A DNA stretch of 64,000 nt from Trichostrongylus colubriformis (GCA_963978905.1 OZ022261.1:22441686-22505685), one strand, 5' to 3'; counted from the stretch's first letter, positions 44,889-57,940 are shown. Notes: generated by a model not told the origin, from the sequence alone. Numbers and translations: made by a program.

Positions 44889-45545
44889 TTAACAGAAGAT
44901 CACTAGGGTAACAAGGTTCCCCTCTGACAGTTCACTGCATTCTTGTCGTCCAATATAGAACAGTAGCAGGATAACAACGACTCCTTGCCCTTATATCTGG
45001 TCAGGGACGAGCACACATCGAAATCAAAAAAATCAGAGAATAAGAAATTCCCGGGCAGCAGGTTCGAGCAATTTGAGAAAGACCACTCGGCCAATTTTTT
45101 CAAAGAAGACCGTCAGGTTTTCTCTGAAGAAATGATCTTACCCATGTAACCCCTTACAATGTTTTACGTTTCACCTCTTGTAACACTCCCCTTTCAGAAA
45201 CTAATTCGGCTTTTTAAATGATTAAAAGTTTTCTACAGGTGCCAAATCTAGAAAGTAGGTCGGAAAGAAATTATTGTATCCAGCTCGGCAATAGATAATA
45301 TCGAAAATGAATGTCGGACTATCACGGTTTTTTGATCTGACACAATACTGAAACTGTGTTTCTGAATAAGGACATATATCATATTAGAAAACGATAAGAA
45401 ACAGTTGGATCAAATAAATAGTTATAGACATCAGTAACATAAATCAAGACAGAAGGTGAAGAAGTCAGCAATGATTGATCTCCATCGAGCTAACTATGTC
45501 AAGCTCAAATTTCTAGGCGTGTGTGACATATCAGAGATTTCATGC

Positions 45546-45614
45546 TATATCTACATACAGGAGTACTTTAATGTTTTGCACTAAAGTACTAAAGTACTCC
45601 TGTATGTAGATATA
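45546..45614. repeat. Perfect 25 bp stem-loop
   Basis: TATATCTACATACAGGAGTA plus CTTTA (45546-45570) is exactly complementary to 45590-45614, with a 19 nt loop. It could be a structured RNA, a tiny foldback element or a snap-back artefact. Confidence 0.85.
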
Positions 45615-45841
45615 TTATGTACAATCGAAACCTATGTACCAACTTATCATTGAAAATCAATGCTGCTAGCACAGGTTTGATTTTCCGTTGAAATTCTTGC
45701 TCGAATCCCAAACAAGTTAACCACTTTTTCAACCATCGAGCTAGGCTGAGTAGGGTCTTTCGAGTAAGATCAGAATAATCAAGCACCTTGTGGAAGTCAA
45801 GGCTTATCAGCTCATCATGGACTACAGGTGCTGGTGCTATA
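45589..45841 (-). CDS. Candidate terminal exon, unrecognised
   Basis: From acceptor ATGCAG (45842-45847), 83 open codons run to a stop at 45589. The peptide has host-like character: VVHDELISLDFHKVLDYSDL, LARWLKKWLTCLGFEQEF, KPVLAALIFNDKLVHRFRL. Its last codons run into the perfect stem-loop at 45546-45614, which is odd for a conserved C-terminus. No family identified. Confidence 0.4.
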
Positions 45842-45863
45842 CTGCATGATTTCATTTTTCCAG

Positions 45864-45997
45864 CTCCAATTCTTCGCCTTCCGGCCTTCAAACTCTCATT
45901 CTCAAGTTTTAGTCCACTTCAGCTGCTGACCCAAACAGTTGCTCAAGCAATCTACGAAATGATTCATGGCTGCAAAGATCTTCCCATATCTCTTTAG
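45864..45997 (+). CDS. Candidate terminal exon, unrecognised
   Basis: A strong acceptor (TTTCATTTTTCCAG) ends at 45863. Forty-three codons follow (PILRLPAFKLSFSSFSPLQL, then TVAQAIYEMIHGCKDLPISL) to a TAG. It is divergent from the minus-strand candidate at 45841-45589; both could be real, or one is chance. Confidence 0.35.
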
Positions 45998-46298
45998 GCA
46001 TGATCTCACCTGCTGTCAATTACTTGGCATTGCATGTTGAAAGAATGTGGCTACATATTATTAGTACTGAGATGCTCGTTACCACAGTTGTTGCTGATTT
46101 CACGTCGAAACATTTGCATTGACGAAAAAACAACTCACCTGCTGCACACCAGAAAATCAGCCATTAAGTCTAGAGTAGAAGCAAATAAAGTGACCACTGC
46201 CACTACCATTACAGGCGGTGCCCATTCTAGACCACCACTAAAATGGGCTCAAATTAAGTATCAGTTCCATCAATGAAACCAACACAACTTCTCATTAG

Positions 46299-46523
46299 CG
46301 TGCAATTTTCGAAGCCATCTCGATTCATTTGGTTCTGGACATCAACACTCGACGTCACATTCTGAGTTTGCTAGATCGTCATTGGCAGGACAGCTTTGTG
46401 GCAAGTTTTGCCACACCCTCTGACGTGCTTAGAGGCAGGGTTGACACTGTTCCCACGCTGTCTACCAGTGATCATTCAGCCAACGGTCATTCTTCGGATC
46501 TAGAGGGGATAGACGACGGCTAA
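46299..46523 (+). CDS. Candidate terminal exon, unrecognised
   Basis: The acceptor TTCTCATTAG ends at 46298. An open phase-0 frame of 74 codons ends in TAA: RAIFEAISIHLVLDINTRRH, then ILSLLDRHWQDSFVASFATP, then a Ser/Asp-rich tail ending DLEGIDDG. Composition and the acidic tail suggest a genuine C-terminus. No family recognised, and the upstream exon is not resolved. Confidence 0.45.
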   Translation, partial: RAIFEAISIHLVLDINTRRHILSLLDRHWQDSFVASFATPSDVLRGRVDTVPTLSTSDHSANGHSSDLEGIDDG

Positions 46524-49500
46524 CACGGTATGTATTCAACTCAGCAAAGCAAAAACAAGTGAAAAGTAGGAAATTCTCAATGTACTTATGGTACATAGAG
46601 CTTGTTCAGTGATGTTTGGACGGATTATCTTTCGGTGTAAATGCGCGAAGTTCTCCACATGAGAAATCGCTTTTTCAGTGTTCGAAAACTCAAAAAGGTC
46701 CCATTATTCCCACTTGCGGATCGAACGAAATATTCATAACACTTCCCAGTTATCACACTCTCGTGAAGAATAGCTTTGCGTTGGTTGCTCGTATCACAAG
46801 CAGCAGTAATAATGATCGCTGAATGTGAGCGCGTGGACGGATGGACGGATATAACAGGGAATCAACTCACATACTGTGCTCCTTAAATAGACAATAAGTT
46901 CTTCTTTCTGGATATACGTTTTACATATTTTCGGATACCACAATGTTTTCGAATCATTAGGGCAGTTTTAAAGAACTGGGAAAACGCACTTTTTGGACGA
47001 CCTCACGAGTTTTTGCTTAGTTGAGTCCCAGCGAAGGCAACCACAATTGTAATGGAAGGGAGTAAAGCATTGGATGGAACACTTTGTCCCTGGTTTTAGA
47101 AGTGCAGAAATGAGAATGAGCTGCTCAAATTTTCAATTGATCAAATCGCTTTAACTTAAACGGCAGAAAGCGATGCGCGTATATACTTGCAGGGGGTATC
47201 TAAAAGTAATGGCCCTCCCCACACAAGTGTGATTGACTACTTCGAGTAGCTTTGATTCAAAAACCCAAAAAAATGGGTGCCGCGCAACCCCTCGGAGCAG
47301 CAATGCGGGGGTCATTTTCGACAACTCGTCTTCCTGCAAATGAAGCAGTTGTAGGCTCGAACCCTTACTCGTCCACTATATTCACCACATCTAGCGCTAA
47401 CTTGGTCTCACTTTCCCAAACATCTGGACAGCTCTCTCATTAGCAGTGTGAACTGAAAGAATTGTGATCTGGAGTCGGCTTTTTTTGTTTATGAGCAATA
47501 TAAATTGTCAGCCTTTCATCAAAACAAATTATTTAATAATGCGTAATGTTGTCAAAAGTGTAGCGAATCGAAGGGTGAGAAAAGATGTAATTTGGGCCGA
47601 GTTCTGATCTACCGAAGATGAAATTGCGGAAATTGGCCAAAACTTTCCTTACAACCTAGCGATATGACAGTCAATCTTATCGGATATGTACACCTGATAG
47701 TATCTCAACAATAGAACTCCCTGATACTTCATTTGGTAGGCCCACATTTCAATCAACAAGTTTTTCCAAGTTATGTGGATCATTTTGCGCACTGTTAAGT
47801 ACAAGACAACAACATTGCGTTGTGCGTCGCCGTTGCTTATGCATAGCGCTTGCTGATCGCGTTGCTGTGCTGATGCTGAAAAAAGGAGGCGGAAATGTGA
47901 GAGAAAGAGGGACAATTTTCGAGGAAGGGCAACTGCCTCGAGTGTCATCGTCACATCAACAACAATCGATCGATACTAATCCCATAATGACATCAGAGTC
48001 GGAAGAGGGGGTGAATGATTGTGGTGTCATTTGTTGTCAAGGAATGAGGTGCTGAGTCATCGTTAAGCCAGTGCTGTAATATAACCACTGCATAAACTCG
48101 TTGCTCGTAATGCAGTAATCAGGAAAGCGCACCAGCTATGAATCTTGGGAATTTTCAAAAGTTCTGGTATCTTACAAAAACTGCGTTGTATCTGTTGGTT
48201 ACTGTAGCAACAATGTGTTTTCAGTTAGCATTATAGGCATTCTCAAGCTCACAACCAGCTCAAGCTCTATTCGTGGTAGGATTTTGGTAAATTAGGAGAG
48301 ACAAGGCTGAAGGTAAGATACGCTGTGACTATGGTTAAGAAGAGGTTAAGAAGGAGGTTAAGGTTACTGTGTACACTACCAACTCACCTTTCCACCAATC
48401 ACTGCACGGACATAAGATTGCGTATGATTGGTGATATTCATGCGTAACTAGCATTTGTATACCATTATTATACGGCAATTAATTTTCTTCGATGATCTGG
48501 GGTGCCTGCTCACCCTTTCACGAGATAACAAGTGGTCGAGACAATTGTTCCGTGCTAGTGAGCGTGGTCGCGACCTTGCGCCTTGTAGGCACAAGTTGGG
48601 GGCTCGGCTATTTCAGTTTGAATAGAAGGAAGAACGGGAACGAAATATTGATGTGGAAGACGAAGAAAGTCGATGTTCAACTCTTTCATGCACTGTAGGT
48701 TCTCATGAGCTTGCCCCGCGTTATGCTGTGTGCGGTGAGGGTGTCTAGTGACCCAAATAATATATTACTTTAAGATCCCCCTACAACTTCAAGCGTTGGA
48801 ATGATCAAGTGATTGCAATACGATTTGTAAGTTTTCTGGGAATACTTAGGGAGCTAGTGGATAGTAGTGAGTATAAGACTGATCCTTTATATATTACAGG
48901 AACTGATGAGCCATGTCGCCGAAGCCGGTAGCCGTTTATGTGATCCATTTGATAAAATCGCTCCAGACCTATAAAGCTCCACCTCAACAATTAGCTCTCA
49001 TGCATGCTAGTGGATTGCGTTTGCGGGCAAATGTTCATGCATACCTACAATGGAACCGTTGCCTCAGAACGAGCTCTTATTGTGAACAGTAGAGGTAGCA
49101 GAGGAAATGGTTCCCTGAAGTTGTGATTTGTGCAATTTCGGCCTAAGATAATGGATCGACTGGAATTGCTTTTTTTCTACGAAGTTGCTCTGTACCCATT
49201 ACCACATCACTTGAATAGCAAAACATCATGCATATCATCGTAATTGCTGTTTTTGCAATCTGTGTCATCTGACTGATAACGCGCTCCTAGGCTGTTCCCC
49301 GCATACTTTGTGTGTGTGCAAGATAGCTTTGACACTGGTCATTTCAACCGATTTTTTGTTCTAGTCTCACGGCTGTGACCTAGCTATGAGTTTTTGTTGT
49401 AAATACCGCCCGCTCGGGGTGCGTTCCGCCCACGGTGCCCACTGTGTCCTTTTATATCTTTCAGAAGCTCATCGCTGTTCTTCATTCATTTTTCCCCCAC

Positions 49501-49530
49501 GTATGGGTGTTACTGGAATCCAATTTACAA
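46524..49530. other. No gene recognised
   Basis: Scattered short ORFs only. The plus-strand ORF ending at 48055 has a plausible hydrophilic tail (SSSHQQQSIDTNPIMTSESE) but no splice support. A minus-strand ORF at 47954-47649 is unremarkable. Confidence 0.3.
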
Positions 49531-49536
49531 TTTTCG

Positions 49537-49592
49537 TCGGACGGACGGACTGACGGATGGATGAATCGGTGGATGGATGGATGGATGGATGC
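49537..49592. repeat. (GGAT/GGAC)n microsatellite
   Basis: GACGGACGGACTGACGGATG leads into GGATGGATGGATGGATGGAT. Short and slightly degenerate. Confidence 0.9.
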
Positions 49593-51794
49593 ACGAAGCT
49601 TTTATATATGATGGGGAGCTCCACCTTTCCGGTTGAAGGATTAGTAAAGCTGCATGTCTAGAAAACGAACATTATGTTGAGCAGGGTCAAGCATTACGTA
49701 CTGACATACAGTGCAGTGGTATATGCACTGGACTATCGCTGAAATCGCTGAAACATTTTCAACCTCCGTCCAATAGCGCCAGGGATTTTTTACTGAAGGC
49801 TTCCTAAGTGGTAAGCGTAGTGGAAGGCTGATGGGGTTATACGGCTCTTGTTCATTTACATGCTTCTATGTCCGGTTCAGTTTGCATTGTTGCACTATTG
49901 GGGGATTAGGAAACCATTCACCCAAGTGAAAAAATTAATTTCTATCCAGGAGCACATCCGCTCCAATCACTCAGAGCGCCAAATGCAGTTGTACTGTGCA
50001 GTATTTCAACAAACCTGAAGCCTCATGAAGTAGTACAACTAGTAAAACCATTAGTCTCAGAATTGCAAAACTCTCCTCTATTTGCAAAAACATTAAACGT
50101 CACAAGCAAAAGTAGAATTTGTATGCAAATATTTACTAGTATAACAGAATGACAATGATTTTAACTTACGCTGGCCCGTCGTCCCTCCACACAATGCGTC
50201 GTCCCATGCTCCTATATGGTGTAGATTATGATAACGATCACACAGTGAGCAGAGCACAAGAGGGCGAAGCAGTTGTAGATGAGCTGGTAACCAGTAGTGC
50301 TATGATGTGTTAATCGCTGCGGTTGTTCTGCTCCCGGTGGATAGAGAGGACTCGGACTGAGGGCGGAGACAAGATTGAAGGAGGTTCAGAGAACAGCCAC
50401 CACGGGTATGCGGGAAAATGTTGGACTCATAACCTCGGAATGAGTACCCGTGTAGAAAAGCATTTTGAATAACAACTTATTTGACACCGAACAATGTGTT
50501 GTTTATTTCTTACATTTCCCAATTGAACCCAGACTACGGGCTAGGTCTCTCCATTGATAGCACCGCCAAATTGATCTTTTCCTTAGATTCAAGGGTAGCT
50601 GTCCACTGTTCAAGTGCAGTTGCAACATTGGTGTATAAGTGGAAATGTGAAGCATTAACTTTTTTGCTCAATTGAGTCTTTAGAAACACATTTCTGTGAC
50701 TACGTTACACTATCAACGACACTTGGATCGCAATGTGCCAGTTGTCGGCTAAATTAGCGAGCTCTTCAAAACCCCACCCGAAATGATATTATGACTGACT
50801 TCCATCCAATCAATGTCGTCTACACTCCCTCAAAACCAGAACAAGTGTTTTATCAAAATAACATTGTCATTTGATTGCACGGAGAGAGTCGTGCATGGAG
50901 TACGCGCTGATACCCGCCTGTCATTTTAGGCTCAGAGACTCTCAAAAACTTGTAGAGCTCTTTTGCCTCGCCCGTGCCGTGGATCCGATCGTTTGTATGC
51001 TTTCGAAATCAGGCATAGCACAGCCACACTTCAACGTGTCAATTTGCAAACAGTTTAGTAATACTTTGTCCTAATAAAAAATCCGAAGCGTGAAACTGAC
51101 AGAATGGGATCAGTGGCTTTGCACCCATGATCGATCACTCTGCCAGCCCTTTTCAACATATTGGCCGTCCAGGTGGAAACCAGTGCTTGGAGCCCATTTT
51201 GCACCAGTATTGTCTATGTCGCCATACTTGCATCTATTCCCATGCTCCTTGTGAATGTCCACAGTCAATAAGGAGCAGCTTGTGAACAACCCGGTGCTGT
51301 GAGCCCAATCAGTGAGCAATCTTCGTCACCACACATTAGACCTCTGAAAAATCAGAAGATTGAGCTCGCTATTATTCAAAAGCAGTCACAGCACAAGATC
51401 GCAGTCTTATTTAACTTCATTGCAGACTGCTTGAACGGGACTTTTTTCTCACATTCTTCTCACGCCAAGCTTTAGCGAGCTGTGCGCAACAAAAGAGACG
51501 AGATGTTGATTCCATATGTAATCACCAAACCATCCTCACTTAGAATGTATCCTGTTTACATACCTGGAAAGTATGTAGCTGCACACTATGTACTGGTCAC
51601 AGAAAGAATTATAAAGATGAGGTTTGGCGGTAATAAAAATATCAGATTTTAGGATAGTTACACTGCAAGTTAAGAGATAGTGACTCGTGAGTGTTTTGAT
51701 CGGACTGCTTTAGGAATGTGTAGTTACATATGTATGACTGTATTTAGAAAAAATGCGTGACACGGCACCGATAAGGGCGCATGAAAATTGGAGC
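49593..51794. other. No gene recognised
   Basis: Short ORFs at 50481-50675, 50871-51074 and 51319-51110 have no splice or family support. Confidence 0.3.
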
Positions 51795-52026
51795 GTGCAC
51801 CCTTATGTCAGGATTTCGCACTGCGGCATGTCGCAAGCGAAGCAATGCGGACAAGCTAAAGGCGCCATGTTGTTGGGACGCGAAGCGATTACAAGTCAAC
51901 TGCGTATCGCTCCCCTAGCATTACCATGTAATCTTTCTAGGACCCAACTACCGCGATGCACATAGCTGGAACACACTGCTTCGCATGCCGCTCGCCGTCG
52001 TGCGAAATCTTGACATAAGGGTGCAC
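51795..52026. repeat. Foldback MITE-like repeat
   Basis: GTGCACCCTTATGTCAGGAT and TTCGCAC at the left are mirrored at the right, ending CATAAGGGTGCAC, with further inner complementarity (GGCATG...GAAGCA). 232 bp. No obvious target duplication. Confidence 0.7.
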
Positions 52027-52950
52027 ACTTCCAACATTAGGAACATCTTTCTAATCTTCGCTGCACTAGTTCGCCCTCCGCGGCGGCTGACCTTTCGTGG
52101 AATCATTGGCAAAATGATGCCATTGTTAATGAAGACTAGCAGTACTTAGGAGTGGCATATATTTCAAGAGGGTACCACAGATGTCTGAGAATGATGGTCA
52201 CTGAAAATAATTCACAATTGCAAGCGGATTTGTTGGTGATCCTTAGAAATTTTAATATCATGAAAAGGGAGGTTTTCGATAGAGTGGATTGACCGTTGGA
52301 CACCTAATCTAATTTCATTTATTTGTTGTGCGCCCAGAAGACGCGATATGACAAATCAGGCAGAAGGCACTTAGAGGTAGCAGCTGTCAGGAACTTCAAC
52401 AAAACTAAATAAATGCATAAGAATTAAACCATTGTCTAATGTCGTATTGCAGTGAAATAAGACTTCACCCGTACATGCTTGATAAAACTTATTCTGAAAA
52501 GATGGCTGAGTTTTGGTGTATGTAATACTCATCGACCATGCAAACGTGGCCTACGACCTTTTCGTTCACCTTTGGTTCAATATTACGAAAACGGTCAACA
52601 GCTTGAGGGGTGGTGAGTTCGAGTTCCAACCAATTCATCAAGGTCATTGATTACCTGTGAAACCTGAGCCTATAATATGCAGGTATATCTACGCTTTGAT
52701 TAATGATCTTTGTTTGCTCAACCCAAAAGGCCCGTACCTACATACCTGTATGAAGCATCGTCTCTATCCACCATACTTCTTGTGCTGTAGCATAAACAAC
52801 ACACGCTCTAGAGGCCCCCTTCAATAGGCTGGGAATTCTGATGAGATCCAGTACATAGATTCATGATCTTGCGAGTAGAGAGCAGTTGAAGCATTTATGT
52901 GCTTTTTTTGCATAAGCTGTGTCTGCTAGCAATTGACTTGGGGTTGCTAC
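52027..52950. other. No gene recognised
   Basis: AT-rich, without supported features. Confidence 0.3.
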
Positions 52951-53419
52951 TTAGATTCGATTTCCTAATGTCATCATTGTATAATTGACAAATAATGAAT
53001 AACACCTACAGTTGACTGTGAAGGGGAGCGAAAACAACACATATAGTTTCATGAGAATCCGTGTGAGGTGCAGTGATAGAAAACTAGCTCCCTTCCATAA
53101 AATTCCTTTAGATAAATAAATCTGTTTATCTGCAAAGTCACAGTTCTCCTCACTGTCTTGTGAGCCTGACGGTTCTTCGAGGCCCTTTATTGATTCGAGA
53201 TGTGGAGCACCATACACACCGTATTCCGTAGAAGCTGCTGTGCTTGTACTATTGCTAAAGCGCTTTGACATCTTTGAAGTGCATATCAAGTCATGTATGC
53301 TCCTTTTTGATGATCTCTACACGTTCGGAGTTCCTCCAGCCACATATCGGCCGTGTACAGAAGCGGCTGTACTGCTCGATTTTTGCACAGTCCTTGTTCC
53401 TCTTGGCAGTGCATTGCAC
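52951..53419 (-). CDS. Candidate two-exon gene, Ser/Thr-rich, unrecognised
   Basis: Exon 53419-53323 (acceptor ACATCTATAG) reads CNALPRGTRTVQKSSSTAAS then VHGRYVAGGTPN. A 51 nt intron (donor GTGTAG, acceptor TTCAAAG) leads to exon 53271 onward: MSKRFSNSTSTAASTEYGVY then GAPHLESIKGLEEPSGSQDS. The exons could join in phase 0. The last third, with hydrophobic sequence ending TLGNRI, may be read-through into an intron. A shifted donor (GTAGAG) would give a different second-exon frame. No domain recognised. Confidence 0.4.
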
Positions 53420-53734
53420 CTATAGATGTTTACACATTGTGAAGTAAGCTAGTATGCTTTTTGGATGAATTGAATTTTTGAAAGATAAACACAACACGGC
53501 ACGGTGAAGGATAAAGGTAGAGAGTTATAACTAGTTTCTCAGCTCTGCTAAGATAGGATCCCATCAGAACCACACAGCTCATGAATTCTCGAAGGCAGTG
53601 GTAGAGGTAGTTCGGTTGCATCATGCATTTCACTTTTGATACTGACCGATGAACGTTTTCACCACGAAAGCCGACACGTCAAGCACCACGTCATTTCAAT
53701 AGATACGCCTTAAAAACTATACGATAAGTTTATT

Positions 53735-55875
53735 CCTTGGCGAAGCCGGCCCCTAATAAGCGGGCCGGGCTAAGAAAGGCGGATGGAGCTCAAATGACCC
53801 CTTCCGCCATAGCTCAGGAAGTGCTTTTTTCGAGTGGGATTTTGCCGCTGATAGGCTTCTTTGACCCCTAGTTTTCAAGTGATTGATATCTTTTAAGAGT
53901 TTCTTATCACCCACATTATCTTTCTCACAGACTTTGATTGAGGTAATAAACAAAGCATAGAGAGTGATGACCAGTTTCTTCGCTCTGCTATGATGGGATC
54001 CCATCAAAGCCACCCAGCTCATGAATCCTTATGGTTATGAACATGTGTGGGCTGGAAAAACTTGTTCCTCTGAATTCGGGTGTGTATGCAGGACTGTCCA
54101 ACCAGGTCAGGTTAGAAGTAAGGGCGGCGGCCACGGGCAAGCGTACTCAACGACTCTATTCGCATGGCCCGGTGACCTAGTTGCACAGTCCCGTGCACAT
54201 TCCGAATTCACGTAGTCAGTGCGACCCATAGGGGACTCCGTTCAAATACCAAAACGATTTTGAATGGCAGACGAGTGGATGGTGCATCTCTAAGATATAA
54301 GAGAGCCGTACGCTTTTTTCCGAATGAGGCGAGCAATGGACATGGACACCGTAAAATTGCAATTATCCCCTTCATTAACCAAATAGATAGTTGAGTGATC
54401 TGTCGAGTGATCTTGTGGTGACTTTTTTTTGCTACGGTCACTTCTATCGATTCATTCTCTCTACAAAATGGCATGTTTGCAATGTCAAGCTAACAAGGGA
54501 AGGATGATAGGACAGAGTGGCCTTAATAAGGTCACTAGACGAATTACTCAACCATCTATCCAGTTTATGAAGGGAATAACCGCAGCTGAAATGAGGTTCA
54601 TAGCAGTGATAGAGCTTGGGATGCCATTTGCCAACCTGCGTCCCATATCTGCTGTGCATTTCTAGGAGCAGAATTACAAGTGTTTAAAGGGGAGCAATTC
54701 GTCATAGATATAATAGGAAAGAATCGAGCACATGTTCTCCGATAGCAAGGTGGTTGTTGCTCGGTCTCAAGATCGCGAGGTCACCAGTTTGTGTCCTTGC
54801 TTGACACGGTTTTGAATTTTGTCGGAAATGTTCTCTGAACATCCTAAACAGAGATTTGGCTTGTTTGCATGCTTGATTCATCTACAAAAAGTTTCTCAAG
54901 AAGAGAGTCAATTTCCAATATTTCAAGATACACATTTCCCATTCTACTTTTATTGCCTTCGAAGAACGAGTTTCTCATATCAAATCTATCAGTCTACCAA
55001 TTGCCGATCCCTAAGGACAATGTACAATGGCCTTATAAGGGATTTCGCTGAAGACGACATCATTGACCCACTGTGGAAGTGCAACGAAGAAGATTTTCCT
55101 AACTCAAAATTAAGTACTCAACCCAACCCGACCCCATCAACCCTCATTTTGATGAGGTCGAAGAGGTGATTTTAGGTGACCTAGCTAGATACTTGCGGCA
55201 GAGGGCAATTCGACTAATAGAGCATGATATGACGCTCAGCTGGCGCGAGAATAAAACACTCGCTTGGCACCCACAGGACAGCACTCTGCACCGAAAAGGG
55301 GAGGGGTGGGTAACCAAAGCTGCCCAGAACTTGCTCATAGGGGTTGTTTGATCTACTGGAGATGGATAGCATACGCTCCCTACACTAAACCGCGCTCTGC
55401 GTCAAATGAGTATCGTTTGTTTTCTACGGGTCGAATTACTCTCTAGGACATTTACAGTCAAAACGGAATGTCACCCAAAAATTCCTCTCCTACTTCATCA
55501 CGTTTCGAGGTGGAGTGGTTGCTTGGGATAGATAATGCCGAAAATCACAACATTTGATTTGTGGTAAGCTGTTTTCCACACGATCTTCGCGCTGCAAAAG
55601 AGCAAAAGACTTCTTGGTTTTTAACACTTGGCTCTAGATTGTCACATCTGTCGTTAGGATTGCAAAGCCTATAAAAGATTAACCGCAAATGTGTTTCAAA
55701 AGGCATTCAAAATTGACTCATTACTCGAGAAACGCTCTCACAAAGATAGATTAAGCACGCAAACAACGCAAATCCCTGTTCACGACGTTCGAAGAGCATT
55801 CCCGACAAAATGCAAGGAAGCGTTACCAGCAAGGACCTGAACTGGTGGCTTCTCAATCTTGAATCCGAGCATGGT
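53735..55875 (+). repeat. Unit of large inverted repeat, left copy
   Basis: This corresponds in reverse complement to the right copy (57580-61330, minus a Tc1 insertion). Landmarks are GGCTAAGAAAGGCGGATGGA, AGTTTCTTATCACCCACATT, CATGGCCCGGTGACCTAGTT and the ORF region at 54840-55450. Within the unit, segments at 54745-54890 and 55690-55875 are inverted repeats of each other, bounding an inner element of about 1.13 kb. Copies differ by many small indels. Confidence 0.75.
54745..55875 (+). mobile_element. Inner element with tRNA-like inverted ends (left copy)
   Basis: The left end contains GCTCGGTCTCAAGATCGCGA and CACCAGTTTGTGTCC; the right end repeats the motif inverted (CTGAACTGGTGGCTTCTCAA). 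CTCAAGA within a short stem resembles a tRNA-Leu(CAA) anticodon loop, and AGTTCGTATCC in the sister copy resembles a B box. The ORF inside is frameshifted here. Class unknown. Confidence 0.45.
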
Positions 55876-56466
55876 GACTCTTAAAACCCTTGTGACTGTG
55901 CTCCCAGAAACGCACGGCAAATATAGAACGCAGATCGGTATTATAAACGCCATCCCAAGCTTTATTACAGCTATGAGCCTCTTTCTGAAAGGCCACTTCT
56001 ACTTACCATCCTTATCTTGTATGCAGAACGCATTTACAGTTTGTCTCATGACTAACACGTTGGTTTGCCCTACTGAATTTTCACCTCGGAATTTCTCCCG
56101 CCCGACAAATTGACTCCCTTTTTGCATAAACGGATGAGCCATTGTGGGGCGTGTTGGAAAGGGTCGTTGAGAGGCTTTCATCATTCATCACTTGTAGCTG
56201 TATGCGTTCTATGAAGTCACTGGGCGCTGACATCATTCAGCAATATTGACAATTACATACGCTCTTGGGATGAGCTGAAAACTACCGTGACTCATGCATG
56301 ATGTAATGCCCATCACTTCGAGTTACCTACACTAACTCGCCATTTATTCGCAACATTGTGAATGTGGTCGAGCGTGATGTCGCTTTAGATGCTCCAAATT
56401 CATATTCTCCTTATAGTAAATTGGCCTTCCACTTTTCAGAATTTTATACCATTTTGTGGTCTTGCA

Positions 56467-57544
56467 TTATGATCTGACTTGTCTATTCAACGTTGAACCA
56501 TCTGAAGTGGAGGATTCCGTCTTCAACGAGAAACTATGAATTGAGCGGCACACGAGGTTTTTGACGGTGACCTTCATTCGACGCTTCATCTTCTTCAGAG
56601 GCCTGGAAATGGCTCGAAGCACCCGATCACCTGATTTCCGAAGTATCCGAATAAGTGCCTCCCCCTCTAGCTTACCCTTCTGAACAAGCCATAGTGGGAT
56701 AACAGACTCACCAAAGATTTCACCGTTTGCGTGAAGTCTGAGTTCATAGCCATATTTAATAACATTAGTAGGGAAATGTGCGTCTCACATGAGTTTCACG
56801 TGAGCAGTATGTAATGTTGTCATGCACGTCAGCCACAACATAAAGCTAGGTGGCTAGTCTCTCGGATGTCTTCTCACCACTCGGCTGTCCACAACACAAT
56901 ACAAATAGTCGATTTATCTGCTCACTAGACACGGGTAAAGAAACCATACAGAAAACAGCTACACAGTATACCATATAATGTCGGACGGCCAAGCTTGATA
57001 CTCGGCAGGACGGCGAGACGCTTCTCCTCTGGGCTGTGATTCAATGTCCGCTTCCCTGATACGCCGTTCTGACATCTTGCGCGGTCTGGAATGCTCAAGC
57101 GCCATGAAGGAGTAGCAAGACGGTTCATTTCTTAGTTAATGATGATCCCCTTGAGATTCCCTTGAATCCGACATCTATCCCTTTTCACGTAAATATTTTC
57201 CTCGAACGTTTAAGGTAAGTAGTGGATGGGGAAAAAGGGAGAAAGTAAGAGAAAATGGATGACTAACAAAAAATCAGTTGATTCAAATGTCTGCCATGAC
57301 TATGTATATAGTAAGAAATATATCTAGGACAGCTAAAAAGTATTTACTGCTCCTCAGTTCAACTGAGAATGATATTGGAGTAATGATATTGAAACCGCAA
57401 AGAGAGGCAAAAACGAAATAAGGGAGGGATTAGCCCACCGTGAGAATGGGCGAAGATGTCCAGTAGCAGCGATGTCTCGACGATGGTGTCACTGTCGCCC
57501 ACCCAGTCGAAAAGGAGATTGAGTTGGGCAGAGCCCGTAGAGTC
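56467..57544 (-). CDS. Candidate three-exon gene 3' end, unrecognised
   Basis: Exons 57544-57439 (106 nt, acceptor CTGTGCAG, donor GTGGGC), 57130-56972 (159 nt, donor GTATAC) and 56783-56467 (317 nt, acceptor CATGTGAG, stop TAA) join with consistent phase 1 at both introns. They encode about 192 residues. The first exon reads DSTGSAQLNLLFDWVGDSDT. The last begins DAHFPTNVIKYGYELRLHAN and continues GEIFGESVIPLWLVQKGKLE, then a basic LKKMKRRMKVTVKN segment and a Ser/Thr-rich tail. Exon 2 is also open in another, quite protein-like frame (MALEHSRPRKMSERRIREAD), so its frame is uncertain. There is no family assignment. The gene lies wholly in the spacer between the two inverted repeat units. Confidence 0.5.
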
Positions 57545-57940
57545 CTGCACAGCTCGTGTGTGTACCGTAGCCAATTGGTTACTTGCTCAGACTTAAGATC
57601 GAGAAGTCACCAGCTCAGGCCCTTGATGGTAACGTTTCTTGCATTTTGTCGGGAATGCTCTCCGAACGTTGTGAACACGGATTTGCGTTGTTTGCGTATT
57701 TAATCTATCTTTGTAAGAGCGTTTCTCAAAAAAAAATGAGTCAACTTTGAATGCTTTATATAGTCAACTTTGAATGCGTTATAAAACACATTTGCGGTTA
57801 ATCTTTTATTGCCTTCACATTCCTAACGACAGATGCGACAATCCAGAACCAGGTGGTGGAAACCAAGAAGTCTTTTGTTGTTTTGCAGAGCGAAGATCGG
57901 GTGGAAAGCAGCTTACCACAAAATGCTGTGATTTTCGGCA

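Noticed and set aside
47252..47443. tRNA-like sequence with GGGTTCGAGCC on the minus strand
   Set aside because: No acceptor stem, D arm or anticodon stem could be assembled around it.
56467..56783. Calcineurin/PP2A-type phosphatase similarity
   Set aside because: The LVQKGKLEGEALIRILR stretch faintly resembles the segment before GDIHGQ, but the catalytic motif itself is absent.
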